From contig NZ_CP157874.1 in NCBI RefSeq assembly GCF_040214835.1, positions 562,001-626,000 on the forward strand: a DNA stretch of 64,000 nt, written 5' to 3'. The notes under the pieces were generated by a model that had not been told where the DNA came from, made no database searches, and worked only from the letters and a program-made list of their open reading frames with translations. The translations under genes and the position numbers were made by a program. The DNA comes from Pseudomonas asiatica. GTDB lineage: Bacteria > Pseudomonadota > Gammaproteobacteria > Pseudomonadales > Pseudomonadaceae. Shown here in pieces: positions 16,709-26,745 of the stretch; the first letter of the stretch is position 1; the number at the start of each line of letters is the position of its first letter.

Positions 16709-17800
16709 GTGGCGCTCAACAGCATCGAAGAACTGGTCGAAGACATCCGCCAGGGCAAAATGGTCATCCTCATGGATGACGAAGACCGCGAAAACGAGGG
16801 CGACATCATCATGGCAGCCGAGTGCTGCCTGCCCGAGCACATCAACTTCATGGCCAAGCACGCCCGTGGCCTGATCTGCATGCCGATGACCCGCGAGCGT
16901 TGCGAAACGCTGAAGCTGCCGCTGATGGCGCCGCGCAACGGCTCGGGCTTCGGCACCAAGTTCACCGTGTCGATCGAAGCCGCCGAAGGTGTCACCACCG
17001 GCATCTCCGCCGCTGACCGCGCACGCACCGTGCAGGCGGCCGCTGCCAAGGACGCCAAGGCCGAAGACATCGTCAGCCCAGGCCACATCTTCCCGCTGAT
17101 GGCCCAGCCTGGCGGTACCCTTGCCCGTGCCGGCCACACCGAGGCCGCTTGCGACCTGGCGCGCATGGCCGGTTTCGAGCCGAGCGGCGTGATCTGCGAA
17201 GTGATGAACGACGACGGCACCATGTCGCGCCGCGCCGAGCTGGAAGTGTTCGCCGCCGAGCACGGCCTGAAGATCGGCACCATCGCCGACCTGATCCACT
17301 ACCGCATGATCCACGAGCGCACCGTGCAGCGCGTCTCCGAGCAACCGGTGGAGAGCGAGCTGGGCGAGTTCAACCTGGTCACCTACCGCGACGCGGTGGA
17401 AGGCGACGTGCACATGGCCCTGACCCTGGGCAAGATCTGCGCCGAAGAGCCGACCCTGGTGCGCGTGCACAACATGGACCCGCTGCGCGATCTGCTGCTG
17501 GTCAAGCAACCGGGCCGCTGGAGCCTGCGCGCCGCCATGGCCGCCGTGGCCGAGGCCGGCAGCGGCGTGGTATTGCTGCTGGGCCACCCGCTGGACGGCG
17601 ACGTGCTGCTGGCGCACATCCGCGAAAGCGCGGGCGATGCACCCGCCAAGGCACCGACCACCTACAGCACCGTGGGTGCCGGTTCGCAGATCCTGCGTGA
17701 CCTCGGTGTGCGCAAGATGCGCCTGATGAGTTCGCCGATGAAGTTCAACGCGATATCCGGATTCGATCTGGAAGTTGTAGAATACGTGCCCTCCGAGTGA
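16709..17800 (+). CDS. ribBA: RibBA: DHBP synthase fused to a degenerate GTP cyclohydrolase II domain
   Basis: 363 residues from GTG 16709, chosen because it has a GAGAAGGGGG Shine-Dalgarno and gives the canonical N-terminus ALNSIEELV. Residues 1-205 are 3,4-dihydroxy-2-butanone-4-phosphate synthase, with DDEDRENEGD at 23-32 and GHTEA later. Residues about 205-363 align with GTP cyclohydrolase II. They lack the zinc cysteines: the segment EGDVHMALTLG stands where CLTGD...CDCG is expected. Cyclohydrolase activity is therefore unlikely and is presumably supplied by ribA at 21378. Confidence 0.93.
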   Translation: MALNSIEELVEDIRQGKMVILMDDEDRENEGDIIMAAECCLPEHINFMAKHARGLICMPMTRERCETLKLPLMAPRNGSGFGTKFTVSIEAAEGVTTGISAADRARTVQAAAAKDAKAEDIVSPGHIFPLMAQPGGTLARAGHTEAACDLARMAGFEPSGVICEVMNDDGTMSRRAELEVFAAEHGLKIGTIADLIHYRMIHERTVQRVSEQPVESELGEFNLVTYRDAVEGDVHMALTLGKICAEEPTLVRVHNMDPLRDLLLVKQPGRWSLRAAMAAVAEAGSGVVLLLGHPLDGDVLLAHIRESAGDAPAKAPTTYSTVGAGSQILRDLGVRKMRLMSSPMKFNAISGFDLEVVEYVPSE

Positions 17801-17846
17801 CTTGAGGCGGCAGTGACGCCCTCCAGCTCGAGTCCATACCCCTGTC

Positions 17847-17868
17847 GAGGCCGCCAGCATGCGGCCTC
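17847..17868 (+). other. Hairpin between ribBA and ribH
   Basis: GAGGCCGC and GCGGCCTC flank a 6-base loop, an 8-bp perfect stem without a U-tract. It may tune ribH expression or stabilise mRNA ends. No FMN riboswitch is present in front of this block. Confidence 0.45.
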
Positions 17869-17892
17869 GCTCTTGAAGATGAGAATATCGGA

Positions 17893-18369
17893 ATGACCCT
17901 GAAGACCATCGAAGGTACCTTCATCGCCCCCAAAGGTCGCTATGCTTTGGTGGTTGGCCGCTTCAACAGCTTCGTCGTCGAAAGCCTGGTAAGCGGTGCC
18001 GTTGACGCCCTGGTACGCCACGGTGTCAGCGAAAGCGACATCACCATCATCCGTGCCCCGGGTGCATTCGAAATCCCGCTGGTGGCACAGAAGGTCGCCC
18101 AGCAAGGCGCCTACGACGCGATCATCGCCCTGGGCGCCGTGATCCGTGGTGGTACCCCGCATTTCGAATACGTGGCGGGCGAATGCACCAAGGGCCTGGC
18201 CCAGGTGTCCATGGAGTTCGGTGTTCCGGTGGCCTTCGGCGTACTGACCGTCGACTCCATCGAACAGGCCATCGAGCGTTCCGGCACCAAGGCCGGCAAC
18301 AAAGGTGCTGAAGCTGCCCTGTCCGCTCTGGAAATGGTCAGCCTGCTGGCGCAGTTGGAGGCCAAGTGA
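17893..18369 (+). CDS. ribH: 6,7-dimethyl-8-ribityllumazine synthase
   Basis: A 158-residue protein with the lumazine synthase core: [13 protein letters not shown] near the start, [10 protein letters not shown], then [14 protein letters not shown] containing the catalytic His, and VPVAFGVLT. It condenses the RibB product with the RibD pathway product. Its TGA overlaps the GTG start of nusB. Confidence 0.97.
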   Translation: MTLKTIEGTFIAPKGRYALVVGRFNSFVVESLVSGAVDALVRHGVSESDITIIRAPGAFEIPLVAQKVAQQGAYDAIIALGAVIRGGTPHFEYVAGECTKGLAQVSMEFGVPVAFGVLTVDSIEQAIERSGTKAGNKGAEAALSALEMVSLLAQLEAK

Positions 18370-18866
18370 TTAGCGACGAAAGCGATCGTTTCAACCCGCG
18401 CGATCCAAAACCTGCGGATGCCGGCAAGCCATCGAAGAGCGCCAAGCGCCGCGAAGCCCGCAAGCTCGCGACCCAGGCACTGTACCAGTGGCACATGGCG
18501 CAGCATTCGCTGAACGAGATCGAAGCGCAGTTCCGGGTCGATAACGATTTCACCGATGTCGACGGTGCCTATTTCCGCGAGATCCTGCATGGGGTCCCGG
18601 CAATCAAGGGCGAAATCGACAAAGCGTTGGTGCCGTGCATGGCCATCGCACTGGAAGAGCTCGACCCGGTCGAGCTGGCCGTGCTGCGCCTGTCCACCTG
18701 GGAACTGATCAAGCGCGTTGACGTGCCGTACCGCGTAGTGATCAACGAAGGCGTGGAACTGGCCAAGGTCTTCGGCGCCACCGACGGCCACAAGTTCGTC
18801 AACGGCGTGCTGGACAAGCTCGCCCCGGCCCTGCGCGAAGCAGAAGTCAAGGCGAACAAGCGCTGA
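18366..18866 (+). CDS. nusB: Transcription antitermination factor NusB
   Basis: 166 residues starting from GTG 18366 that overlaps the ribH stop. It has an N-terminal Lys/Arg extension, then [16 protein letters not shown] and the C-terminal [27 protein letters not shown] signature. It binds boxA RNA with NusE in rRNA antitermination. The ribH-nusB-thiL order is conserved in many gammaproteobacteria. Confidence 0.97.
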   Translation: MISDESDRFNPRDPKPADAGKPSKSAKRREARKLATQALYQWHMAQHSLNEIEAQFRVDNDFTDVDGAYFREILHGVPAIKGEIDKALVPCMAIALEELDPVELAVLRLSTWELIKRVDVPYRVVINEGVELAKVFGATDGHKFVNGVLDKLAPALREAEVKANKR

Positions 18867-18884
18867 TCCTGGCGCTTGCGGACC

Positions 18885-19853
18885 ATGGGTGAGTTCGAGC
18901 TGATCAGCCATTACTTCGCCGCCGCGCCCTGTGCGCAAGGCGGTGAAGGCGTGGCCCTGGGCATCGGTGACGACTGCGCCCTGCTGAGCCTTCCCGCCGG
19001 CGAGCAACTGGCGGTGTCTACCGACACCCTGGTTGCCGGGGTGCATTTTCCGGCGGTGTGCGACCCCTGGTTGCTCGGCCAGCGCTCGCTGGCCGTGGCG
19101 GCCAGCGACCTGGCTGCCATGGGCGCCACCCCCATCGGTTTCACCCTTGCCCTGACCTTGCCCGAGGTCAGCGCCGACTGGCTGCAAGCCTATGCCAGCG
19201 GCCTCAACCGCATGGCCGGCCACTGCCAGCTGAGCCTGATCGGTGGCGATACCACCCGTGGCCCCCTGAGTATCACCATGACCGTGTTCGGCCGGGTTCC
19301 GGCGGGGCAGGCGTTGCGCCGTGACGGCGCTCGCCCGGGCGACCTACTGTGCGTTGGTGGCGAGTTGGGCAACGCGGCAGGGGCCTTGCCGCTGGTGCTG
19401 GGTCAGCGCCAGGCTGATGCCGCGCTGGCGCAACCGTTGCTCGATCATTATTGGTCGCCATCGCCACAGTTCGCCCTGGGCCGACTGCTGCGCGGGCGTG
19501 CCACCTCGGCGCTGGATATTTCCGACGGCTTGCTGGCCGACTGCGGGCATATCGCCAAGGCCTCCCGTGTGGCGCTCGAGGTGAACCTGGAGCAGGTACC
19601 GGTGTCAGCCGCTCTGCAGGGGTTCCTCGGTGCCGAGGCCGCCGTGCAGGCGGCGCTGACCGGTGGCGACGACTATGTGCTGGCGTTCACCTTGCCGCCA
19701 GCCGAGCTTTCATCCCTGCAGGCACAAGGCCTGGCTGCGTTCCATGTCGTCGGGCGGGTGCTCGAAGGGCAGGGTGTCAGCCTGCGCGACCAGCAGGGCC
19801 AGGACATCACCCCGCGGCAACGCGGCTATCAACACTTTAGGGAGACACCGTGA
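18885..19853 (+). CDS. thiL: Thiamine-monophosphate kinase
   Basis: A 322-residue PurM-like kinase: GEFELISHYF start, GIGDDCALL metal/nucleotide motif, STDTLVAGVHF, and DLAAMGATPIGFTLAL. The C-terminal LDISDGLLADCGHI is diagnostic of the family. It phosphorylates thiamine phosphate to thiamine diphosphate. ATG 18885 is preferred over the one at 18876 because it matches the family N-terminus. Confidence 0.96.
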   Translation: MGEFELISHYFAAAPCAQGGEGVALGIGDDCALLSLPAGEQLAVSTDTLVAGVHFPAVCDPWLLGQRSLAVAASDLAAMGATPIGFTLALTLPEVSADWLQAYASGLNRMAGHCQLSLIGGDTTRGPLSITMTVFGRVPAGQALRRDGARPGDLLCVGGELGNAAGALPLVLGQRQADAALAQPLLDHYWSPSPQFALGRLLRGRATSALDISDGLLADCGHIAKASRVALEVNLEQVPVSAALQGFLGAEAAVQAALTGGDDYVLAFTLPPAELSSLQAQGLAAFHVVGRVLEGQGVSLRDQQGQDITPRQRGYQHFRETP

Positions 19854-20353
19854 CCGATCACCCCAACCAGGTGCCTGCGGAGTTCGTTCCGCCTTCGGTC
19901 TGGCGCAACCCGTGGCACTTCATCGCCTTCGGTTTTGGTTCCGGCACCTTGCCCAAGGCGCCGGGCACCTGGGGCTCGCTGGTGGCCATACCGTTCATTC
20001 CGCTGTGGCAGATGCTGCCCGACTGGGGCTACTGGCTGTTGCTGGGCGTGAGCATGCTGTTCGGCTTCTGGCTCTGCGGCAAGGTCGCCAATGACCTGCG
20101 CGTGCACGACCATGAAGGTATTGTCTGGGACGAGATCGTCGGCATGTGGATTACCCTCTGGCTGGTGCCGGAAGGCTGGCAGTGGCTGCTGGCGGGGTTC
20201 CTGATGTTCCGCTTCTTCGACATCCTCAAGCCGTGGCCGATCCGCTGGGTCGACCGCCATGTGCATGGGGGCGTCGGGATCATGCTCGACGATATCCTGG
20301 CCGGCGTGTTTGCCTGGCTGGGGATGCAGGTTCTGGTGTGGGCGGTTGCCTGA
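19850..20353 (+). CDS. pgpA: Phosphatidylglycerophosphatase A
   Basis: A 167-residue inner-membrane phosphatase: FGFGSGTLPKAPGTWGSL near the start, DEIVGMWITL and the FRFFDILKPWPIRWVDR active-site region. It makes phosphatidylglycerol. It overlaps thiL by 4 bases. Confidence 0.95.
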   Translation: MTDHPNQVPAEFVPPSVWRNPWHFIAFGFGSGTLPKAPGTWGSLVAIPFIPLWQMLPDWGYWLLLGVSMLFGFWLCGKVANDLRVHDHEGIVWDEIVGMWITLWLVPEGWQWLLAGFLMFRFFDILKPWPIRWVDRHVHGGVGIMLDDILAGVFAWLGMQVLVWAVA

Positions 20354-20369
20354 TACAGGGAGCGTGTGA

Positions 20370-21113
20370 ATGGCCATGAGGACGGTGCTGCTGGCAATGC
20401 TGCTGAGCCTTGCCCCGTGGGCGGCGGCTGCCGAAGGTGTGCCGAAGCAGATCCACCTGGTCAGCGAAGAGTGGCTCGACTACACCAACGCCGACGGTAC
20501 CGGGGTGGCCTGGGACGTGCTGCGCAAGGTGTTCGAGCCGGCCGGGGTCAAGGTGGTGACACAGAGTGCGCCCTACAGCCGTGCGATCGGGCTGGTCAAG
20601 CGTGGCGAGGCTGACGCCTGGGTAGGCTCGTACAAGGACGAGAACGACGACAACCTGTACCCGCGCTGGCACTTCGACATGGACCACATCTACGCCCTGG
20701 GGCTGGTCAGCAAGCCTGTGCCTACCCAGCAGACCATAGGCCAGTACCGCCTGGCCTGGGTGCGCGGCTACGACTTCGGCAGCTACCTGCCCAATGTGCA
20801 TGACTTTCGCGAAGTGCAGCGCCGCGAAGGCATTTTGCCGATGCTCGAGCATGACCGCGTGGACTACTACATCGATGCGCTGACCGAGGTCGACTACGTG
20901 CTCGGCCAGACCTCCCAACCCGAGCGCTTCCGCCGCACCCATGTGGCCGAGCTGCCGCTGTACCTGGCCTTTGCCCGCAACGACCAGGCCAAGGCCCTGC
21001 GCGACCTGTTCGACAAGCGCATGGCCGAGCTGGTGCGCAGTGGCGAGCTGAAGCCGATCTTCGAGCACTGGCAGCAGCCGTATCCGTTCAGCCCGAATAG
21101 CAAACCGCATTGA
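20370..21113 (+). CDS. Periplasmic substrate-binding protein, SBP_bac_3-like
   Basis: A 247-residue protein with a signal peptide (VLLAMLLSLAPWAAA, cut before AEG). The fold resembles polar amino-acid binding proteins: GTGVAWDVLRKVFEPAG, SAPYSRAIGLVKRGEADAWVGSY, and the closing ELVRSGELKPIFEHW. No permease or ATPase genes sit next to it, so it is an orphan binding protein that may also serve sensing. It starts 16 bases after pgpA and probably shares its transcript. Confidence 0.8.
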   Translation: MAMRTVLLAMLLSLAPWAAAAEGVPKQIHLVSEEWLDYTNADGTGVAWDVLRKVFEPAGVKVVTQSAPYSRAIGLVKRGEADAWVGSYKDENDDNLYPRWHFDMDHIYALGLVSKPVPTQQTIGQYRLAWVRGYDFGSYLPNVHDFREVQRREGILPMLEHDRVDYYIDALTEVDYVLGQTSQPERFRRTHVAELPLYLAFARNDQAKALRDLFDKRMAELVRSGELKPIFEHWQQPYPFSPNSKPH

Positions 21114-21142
21114 GGCGCAGAGCACCAAGGCCTGTGCGGTCC

Positions 21143-21231
21143 CTGTGGGAGCGGGTTTACCCGCGAACACCGGCGAAGCCGGTGCCAGGCACCGCGTTAC
21201 CTTCTTCGCGGGTGAACCCGCTCCCACAGAA
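21143..21231. repeat. REP pair with internal CCGGC hairpin
   Basis: 'gggagcgggtttacccgcg' and its inverse lie about 45 bases apart, with the short palindrome ACACCGGCGAAGCCGGTG in between. It lies in the spacer before ribA. Confidence 0.88.
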
Positions 21232-21377
21232 GCCCGCGTAGGGGGCAGGGTTGATCGATGGCCTAATAAGCATCGAACTTTTCGATCTTAAGCCACGGTA
21301 TTCAGCCAGCCCACATCCCTCAACCTGCTGATACAATCGGCCCACGAGAAATTTTCAACTTATTCCAGGAGCACAAC

Positions 21378-21995
21378 GTGCCCGTCGTCTTTGTTGCCGC
21401 CTCTAAACTCCCGACTCCCTTCGCGACCTTCACCATGCATGGCTTCCTCGACGAAGCCACTGGCCGTGAGCACGTGGTGCTCAGCCTGGGTGACATCGCG
21501 GACGGCCAGCCGGTGCTGGGGCGCCTGCACTCCGAGTGCCTGACCGGCGATGCCCTGTTCAGCCAGCGCTGCGACTGCGGCTCGCAGCTGGAAGCCGCGC
21601 TGCAGGCCATCGCCCGTGAAGGCCGTGGCGTGCTGCTGTACCTGCGCCAGGAAGGCCGTGGCATCGGCCTGCTGAACAAGATTCGCGCCTACGAGCTGCA
21701 GGATGGTGGCGCCGATACCGTCGAGGCCAACGAGCGCCTGGGCTTTGCCGCCGACCAGCGCGACTACGCCATGTGCCTGCCGATGCTGGAGCACCTGGGC
21801 GTGAAGTCGCTGCGTCTGATGACCAACAACCCGCGCAAGGTCAAAGCCCTGACCGACATGAACATCGTCGTCGCCGAGCGCGTACCGCTGCACACCGGGC
21901 ACAACCCGCACAACCGCTACTACCTGGCAACCAAGGCCGGCAAGCTGGGCCACATGCTGGGTAACGAGCACCAGGGCGAGGTGCCTCAGGCGTGA
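21378..21995 (+). CDS. ribA: GTP cyclohydrolase II
   Basis: A 205-residue enzyme from GTG 21378, with AGGAG eight bases upstream. The zinc ligands C54, C65 and C67 are all present ([18 protein letters not shown]). [10 protein letters not shown] and the Arg/Tyr substrate pocket residues follow, and the C-terminus has LMTNNPRKV. It opens GTP for riboflavin synthesis and complements the zinc-less second domain of RibBA. Confidence 0.97.
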   Translation: MPVVFVAASKLPTPFATFTMHGFLDEATGREHVVLSLGDIADGQPVLGRLHSECLTGDALFSQRCDCGSQLEAALQAIAREGRGVLLYLRQEGRGIGLLNKIRAYELQDGGADTVEANERLGFAADQRDYAMCLPMLEHLGVKSLRLMTNNPRKVKALTDMNIVVAERVPLHTGHNPHNRYYLATKAGKLGHMLGNEHQGEVPQA

Positions 21996-22411
21996 CCCGC
22001 GCCGAGGTCAAGCGGCGCCTGGCGCTGGCCTGGTGGCAGTACCTGGCGGTGGGCCTGGTGCCGCTGCCAGTGATGGCCTGGGCCTTCGGTGGCGGTGATG
22101 CGCTGGCCTCGGTGCTGGCCATGCCACTGTTCATTGCTGGCGCGGCGACCATGTTCCTCAGCCTGCCGCGCTTCGGTGCCTACAAGCGCGCCCTCATCGC
22201 TACGTCCAAGGTGCTCGGCACTGGCGAAGAGCCTGCCGCCTGGATCGAGCTGGCGCGGGTGCGGCGCCTGGCCATGCTGTATGCCTGCTTCCCGGCCTGG
22301 GTCGCCGCCTTGTCGGTGCTGGTCGGCCTCGAGGCGGTGCCGCAGATCCTGCTGGCGTTGTCCACCGCAGTAGTGCTGTACCTCTATCGCATTCCACGCC
22401 AGCTCGGCTGA
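21992..22411 (+). CDS. Small membrane protein, 139 aa
   Basis: It starts at a GTG overlapping the ribA stop. About four hydrophobic segments are visible ([65 protein letters not shown]). No catalytic motif is visible. It is always expressed with ribA by coupling; its role is unknown. Confidence 0.72.
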   Translation: MTRAEVKRRLALAWWQYLAVGLVPLPVMAWAFGGGDALASVLAMPLFIAGAATMFLSLPRFGAYKRALIATSKVLGTGEEPAAWIELARVRRLAMLYACFPAWVAALSVLVGLEAVPQILLALSTAVVLYLYRIPRQLG

Positions 22412-23223
22412 TGCGCCTGCTGCCCGGCCTGCTGGCGCTGTTCGCCTGTTCCGCACTGGCCGCCGAACCCCTGCGGGTGGTCAGCCTGGCCCCGTCGATG
22501 AGCGAGATCATGCTCGAACTGCAGGCCGATGACCTGCTGGTAGGTGTGCTCGACGGTGGCGAACGGCCGGCGGCGCTGCGCGAGCTGCCCTCGGTGGGGC
22601 GCCAGGGGCAACTGGACCTCGAACGCTTGCTCAGCCTTCGCCCCGACCTGTTGCTGCTGTGGCCGGGCAGCGTGTCGCCGGCCCAACGTGGCCAGCTCAA
22701 GCGCCTGGGCATCGCAACGTACAGCGCAGAACCCCATGACATCGACCAGCTGATCGAGCAGATCGAAGCCATAGCCGAACGTATCGGCCGTGCCGAACAG
22801 GGCCATCGGTATGCCCAGGCCCTGCGTGACCGGCTGCGGCAGCTGCGCCAGCAGTATCGACGGGACGAGCCCCTGCAGGTGTTCTACCAGGTCTGGGACC
22901 GACCGCTGTATACGCTCGGTGGCCGGCAGGTGGTCAGCGATGCCCTGGCCGTTTGCGGCGCGCGTAATGTCTTCGCCGATCTCACCCAGCCGGCGCCGCA
23001 GGTAAATGTGGAGTCTGTGCTGCTGCGCAACCCGCAGGTCATTCTGGCGGGTGATGAGGCGCAGCTGGAGAGTTGGAAGGCCTGGCCGCAACTGCGCGCG
23101 GTTGCCGATGATCGTTTACTGGTGGTGCCAGACAAAGGCCTGGAGCGGCCTAGTGGGCAGATGATCGAAGCTACGGCGCGCTTGTGTGCGCTGCTCGAGG
23201 CTAACGCGCCAGTATCCAAGTGA
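22411..23223 (+). CDS. BtuF-like cobalamin/metal-chelate periplasmic binding protein
   Basis: A 270-residue protein with signal peptide [17 protein letters not shown]. It has the class III binding-protein fold: RVVSLAPSMSEIMLEL, VGRQGQLDLERLLSLRPDLLLLWPG, VFYQVWDRPLYTLGG and NPQVILAGDEAQ. The family binds B12 or ferric siderophores. No btuCD genes are in the window. Its start overlaps the previous stop by one base. Confidence 0.82.
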   Translation: MRLLPGLLALFACSALAAEPLRVVSLAPSMSEIMLELQADDLLVGVLDGGERPAALRELPSVGRQGQLDLERLLSLRPDLLLLWPGSVSPAQRGQLKRLGIATYSAEPHDIDQLIEQIEAIAERIGRAEQGHRYAQALRDRLRQLRQQYRRDEPLQVFYQVWDRPLYTLGGRQVVSDALAVCGARNVFADLTQPAPQVNVESVLLRNPQVILAGDEAQLESWKAWPQLRAVADDRLLVVPDKGLERPSGQMIEATARLCALLEANAPVSK

Positions 23224-23230
23224 GCTTTTG

Positions 23231-23335
23231 CGAGGGCTGCGCCCTCGATCGCGACGCAAGGCCGCTCCTACAAATAACTGCGCGGTCCCTGTAGGAGCGG
23301 CCTTGTGTCGCGATGGGCCGCAAAGCGGCCCCAAA
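23231..23335. repeat. REP pair (CGCGACGCAAGGCCGCTCC type)
   Basis: Inverted 'cgcgacgcaaggccgctcc' and 'ggagcggccttgtgtcgcg' lie between the convergent btuF-like and dxs genes, ending in GGGCCGCAAAGCGGCCC. Confidence 0.9.
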
Positions 23336-23338
23336 AAA

Positions 23339-25234
23339 TCAAAGCCCGAGCCTGGCCATGCGGGCCTTCACCGAAGCCCCGATCCCGGCCGCATCAAGCC
23401 CACACTCAGCCAGCATCTGCGCAGGCTTGGCATGCTCGACATAGATGTCCGGCAACCCCAGGTGCAGCAGCGGTTTCACGATCGCCTGGCTGGCCAGGAA
23501 CTCACCCACAGCCGCACCGGCACCGCCCATGATGGCGTTTTCTTCGATGGTCACCAGCAGCTCATGGTTTGCGGCCAGTTCCAGCACCAGTGCCTCGTCC
23601 AGCGGTTTGACGAAGCGCATGTCGACCACGGTAGCGTTGATCTGCTCAGCCACCTGCATGGCCTCGGCCAGTTGCACGCCGAACACCAGCAAGGCGACTT
23701 TCTCGCCCTGGCGACGGACCACGCCCTTGCCGATTTCCAGCGGTTCCAGGTCACCACTGATCGGCGCGTTCGGGCCGGTGCCACGCGGGTAGCGCACAGC
23801 CGCCGGGCCGTTGTACAGGTGGCCGGTGCTGAGCATCTTGCGCAGCTCGTTCTCGTCGCTTGGGGTCATCACCAGCATGCCCGGGATGCAGCGCAGGTAC
23901 GACAGGTCGTAGCTGCCCGCATGGGTCGGGCCGTCTTCGCCGACCAGGCCGGCGCGGTCGATGGCGAACAGCACGTCGAGGTTCTGTACCGCCACGTCGT
24001 GGATCAGCTGGTCGTAGGCGCGCTGCAGGAAGGTAGAGTAGATCGCCACCACCGGCTTGCTGCCCTCGCAGGCCATGCCGGCCGCCAGGGTCACGGCATG
24101 CTGCTCGGCGATCGCCACGTCGAAGTAACGCTCCGGGTAGCGCTCGCTGAAGTCGACCAGGTCGGAGCCTTCCTTCATCGCCGGGGTAATGCCCACCAGG
24201 CGGTTGTCGGCGGCAGCCATGTCGCACAGCCACTGGCCGAACACCGCCGAGTATTTCGGGCCGCTGGCTTTCTTCGGTGCGGCGGGTTTGTCGGCCGGCT
24301 CCAGCTTGGTGATGGCGTGGTAGCCGATCGGGTCGATCTCGGCCGGGGCGAAGCCCTTGCCCTTCTTGGTCACCACGTGCAGGAACTGCGGGCCCTTGAG
24401 GTCACGCATGTTGCGCAGGGTGGCGATCATGGTCGGCAGGTCGTGGCCGTCGATCGGGCCGATGTAGTTCCAGCCCAGTTCTTCGAACAGCGTGCCCGGC
24501 ACCAGCATGCCTTTGGCGTACTCCTCGGTGCGGCGGGCGATTTCCCAGGCGCCCGGCAGGCGCGACAGCACTTTCTTGCTGCCTTCGCGCATGCTCGCGT
24601 AGGTGCGGCTGGAGAGGATCTTGGCCAGGTAGTTGGACAGGCCGCCGACATTGCGCGAAATCGACATGTCGTTGTCGTTGAGGATCACCAGCATGTCGGC
24701 GTTGACTTCCTGGGCGTGGTTCAACGCCTCGAAGGCCATGCCGGCGGTCAGCGCGCCGTCACCGATCACCGCGATCGACTTGCGGTCGCTGTTCTGCAGG
24801 CGGGCGGCAATGGCCATGCCCAGTGCGGCGCTGATCGAGGTGCTGGAGTGGCCGACGCCGAAGGTGTCGTACTCGCTCTCGCTGCGGCGCGGGAAGGCGG
24901 CGATGCCGTCCTTCTGGCGCAGGCTGAGCATGCGGTTACGGCGCCCGGTGAGGATCTTGTGCGGGTAGGCCTGGTGGCCCACGTCCCACACCAGCCGGTC
25001 GTCGGGGGTGTCGAAGACGTAGTGCAGGGCGATGGTCAGCTCGATGACACCCAGGCCGGCACCAAAATGCCCACCGGTCTGACCCACGGTGTAGAGCAGT
25101 TCCTGGCGCAGTTCGTCGGCCAGGGTCTCCAGGTCGGCTTCGGCCAGCCGGCGCAGGCCGGCAGGCGTGTCAGCGCGGTCGAGCAACGGCGTGACCGGGC
25201 GTTCGCGGGGGATCTCTTGAAACGTCGTGGGCAT
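23339..25234 (-). CDS. dxs: 1-deoxy-D-xylulose-5-phosphate synthase
   Basis: A 631-residue TPP enzyme. It has [20 protein letters not shown], the TPP/Mg motif [17 protein letters not shown]...NDNDMSIS, and the transketolase-like second half with [12 protein letters not shown] and the pyrimidine domain. It makes the first intermediate of the MEP isoprenoid pathway, also a precursor for thiamine and pyridoxal. I start at ATG 25234, giving the expected [10 protein letters not shown]-terminus; the open frame beyond it is REP sequence. It lies downstream of ispA and xseB. Confidence 0.97.
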   Translation of the reverse strand: MPTTFQEIPRERPVTPLLDRADTPAGLRRLAEADLETLADELRQELLYTVGQTGGHFGAGLGVIELTIALHYVFDTPDDRLVWDVGHQAYPHKILTGRRNRMLSLRQKDGIAAFPRRSESEYDTFGVGHSSTSISAALGMAIAARLQNSDRKSIAVIGDGALTAGMAFEALNHAQEVNADMLVILNDNDMSISRNVGGLSNYLAKILSSRTYASMREGSKKVLSRLPGAWEIARRTEEYAKGMLVPGTLFEELGWNYIGPIDGHDLPTMIATLRNMRDLKGPQFLHVVTKKGKGFAPAEIDPIGYHAITKLEPADKPAAPKKASGPKYSAVFGQWLCDMAAADNRLVGITPAMKEGSDLVDFSERYPERYFDVAIAEQHAVTLAAGMACEGSKPVVAIYSTFLQRAYDQLIHDVAVQNLDVLFAIDRAGLVGEDGPTHAGSYDLSYLRCIPGMLVMTPSDENELRKMLSTGHLYNGPAAVRYPRGTGPNAPISGDLEPLEIGKGVVRRQGEKVALLVFGVQLAEAMQVAEQINATVVDMRFVKPLDEALVLELAANHELLVTIEENAIMGGAGAAVGEFLASQAIVKPLLHLGLPDIYVEHAKPAQMLAECGLDAAGIGASVKARMARLGL

Positions 25235-25320
25235 CAGGCGAGTCGTTATAGGTGTGTGAAGACGCGGCAGTTTACCCCATTGTAGGAAATACTGCCCATT
25301 CAACCACGGGTTACGCGGCC

Positions 25321-25399
25321 CCTGTGGGAGCGGGTTCACCCGCGAATGCGGCGGTAGACTCAACATCGCATTCGCGGGTAAACCCGCTCCCACAGGGAT
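25321..25399. repeat. REP pair
   Basis: 'gggagcgggttcacccgcgaa' and its inverse are separated by about 30 bases in the ispA-dxs spacer. Confidence 0.9.
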
Positions 25400-25411
25400 T
25401 GGTGTCGTTGC

Positions 25412-26299
25412 TTAATTGCGGCGTTCGACGATGTAACGCGCCAACGCCCGCAGCGGTTCGGCCTTTTCGCCGAACCCTTGCAGTGCGACCAGCGCCTGGT
25501 CGCGCAGTTCGATCGCATAGGCCTTGGCCGCCTCCAGGCCCAGCAGTGCCGGGTAGGTCGGTTTGTCACGGGCGATATCGGCCCCCTGGCGTTTGCCCAG
25601 GGTGGCGGTGTCGCTTTCCACGTCGAGGATGTCGTCCTGCACCTGGAACGCCAGGCCGATGGCCTGTGCATAGGTCTGCAGGGCATCCAGTTGCGCCTGT
25701 TCGGCGCGGGCGCTGGCCAGGGCGCCGAGGCGCACGCTGGCTTCGATCAGCGCACCGGTCTTGTGCCGGTGCATGAACTCCAGGGCCTGCTGGTCCAGCT
25801 TCAGGCCAACCGAGCCCAGGTCGATGGCCTGGCCACCGACCATGCCTGCCGGGCCGGCAGCCTTGGCCAGGGCCTGGACCATGGCCAGGCGAATGCTGTC
25901 GGCCTGCGGGCTCAGGCGCGGGTCGAGCAGGGCGCTGAAGGCCAGGCTCTGCAAACCGTCGCCGGCGAGGATCGCGCAGGCTTCATCGAAGGCTTTGTGG
26001 GTGGTCGGCTGGCCGCGGCGCAGGTCGTCGTCATCCATGGCCGGCAGGTCGTCATGCACCAGCGAGTACGCGTGGATCAGTTCCACCGCACAGGCTGCGC
26101 CGTTGGCCTGTTCGGCCGGGGCGCCCAAGGCTTCGCAGGCCGCGTAGGCCAGCAGCGGACGAACGCGTTTGCCACCGTTCATCACGCTGTAGCGCATGGC
26201 GGCGTAAAGGCGTTCGAGTTCCTTGGTCGGGGCGACGAACAACGGTTCGAGGGCGGCGTCGACCCGCGCCTGGCAGCTGGCCTGGTAGGTGCCGATCAT
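25412..26299 (-). CDS. ispA: Farnesyl diphosphate synthase
   Basis: A 295-residue prenyltransferase. The first Asp-rich motif is [17 protein letters not shown] and the second is [31 protein letters not shown] lies upstream of the first. It adds two IPP units to DMAPP to make FPP. The start at ATG 26299 overlaps xseB by 4 bases. The order xseB-ispA-dxs is the common isoprenoid operon of gammaproteobacteria. Confidence 0.96.
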   Translation of the reverse strand: MIGTYQASCQARVDAALEPLFVAPTKELERLYAAMRYSVMNGGKRVRPLLAYAACEALGAPAEQANGAACAVELIHAYSLVHDDLPAMDDDDLRRGQPTTHKAFDEACAILAGDGLQSLAFSALLDPRLSPQADSIRLAMVQALAKAAGPAGMVGGQAIDLGSVGLKLDQQALEFMHRHKTGALIEASVRLGALASARAEQAQLDALQTYAQAIGLAFQVQDDILDVESDTATLGKRQGADIARDKPTYPALLGLEAAKAYAIELRDQALVALQGFGEKAEPLRALARYIVERRN

Positions 26300-26538
26300 G
26301 CTTCCGGCTCCGCGTCGAAGGGCTGTGCTGCCAGTTCGCCATCGCGTTCCAGCAGGATCTGCACCTTCTGTTCGGCCTGGGCCAGGGCGCCCTGGCAATC
26401 GCGGGTCAGGGCGATGCCTTGCTCGAAGGCGGCCAGCGACTCTTCCAGCGACAACTCGCCGTTCTCCAGGCGCTCGACCAGTGCTTGCAGGTCTGCGAGG
26501 GATTGCTCGAAATCGAGGGAGGCTTTTTTGCGGGCCAT
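26296..26538 (-). CDS. xseB: Exodeoxyribonuclease VII small subunit
   Basis: An 80-residue protein with the XseB helix pair: [33 protein letters not shown]. It is the partner of XseA, which is encoded elsewhere. First gene of the xseB-ispA-dxs unit. Confidence 0.96.
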   Translation of the reverse strand: MARKKASLDFEQSLADLQALVERLENGELSLEESLAAFEQGIALTRDCQGALAQAEQKVQILLERDGELAAQPFDAEPEA

Positions 26539-26628
26539 GGCGACTGTCTCGGTGGCATTCAGAACGGCGCGACACTAGCAGAGCGGGGCGGGGGGAGCAA
26601 ACTTCAGGCAGCCTGAGGTTGGACTTGC

Positions 26629-26735
26629 CGGCCTCTTCGCGGGTAAACCCGCTCCCACAGGTACTGCACCGGTTCCGAGTCTGCGCGGTCCCTGTGGGAG
26701 CGGGTTTACCCGCGAATGGGCCGCAAAGCGGCCCC
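26629..26735. repeat. REP pair
   Basis: 'cctcttcgcgggtaaacccgctcccacagg' type unit and its inverse, ending in GGGCCGCAAAGCGGCCCC, in the ribB-xseB spacer. Confidence 0.9.
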
Positions 26736-26745
26736 GTGCGGTGGA

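Noticed and set aside
14774..17860. A 1028-codon open frame on the minus strand opposite ribD-ribE-ribBA
   Set aside because: It is a GC-rich antisense shadow; the plus-strand genes are textbook riboflavin enzymes and the antisense product has no recognisable features.
23186..25285. Long plus-strand open frame opposite dxs
   Set aside because: Shadow of dxs; also begins in REP sequence.
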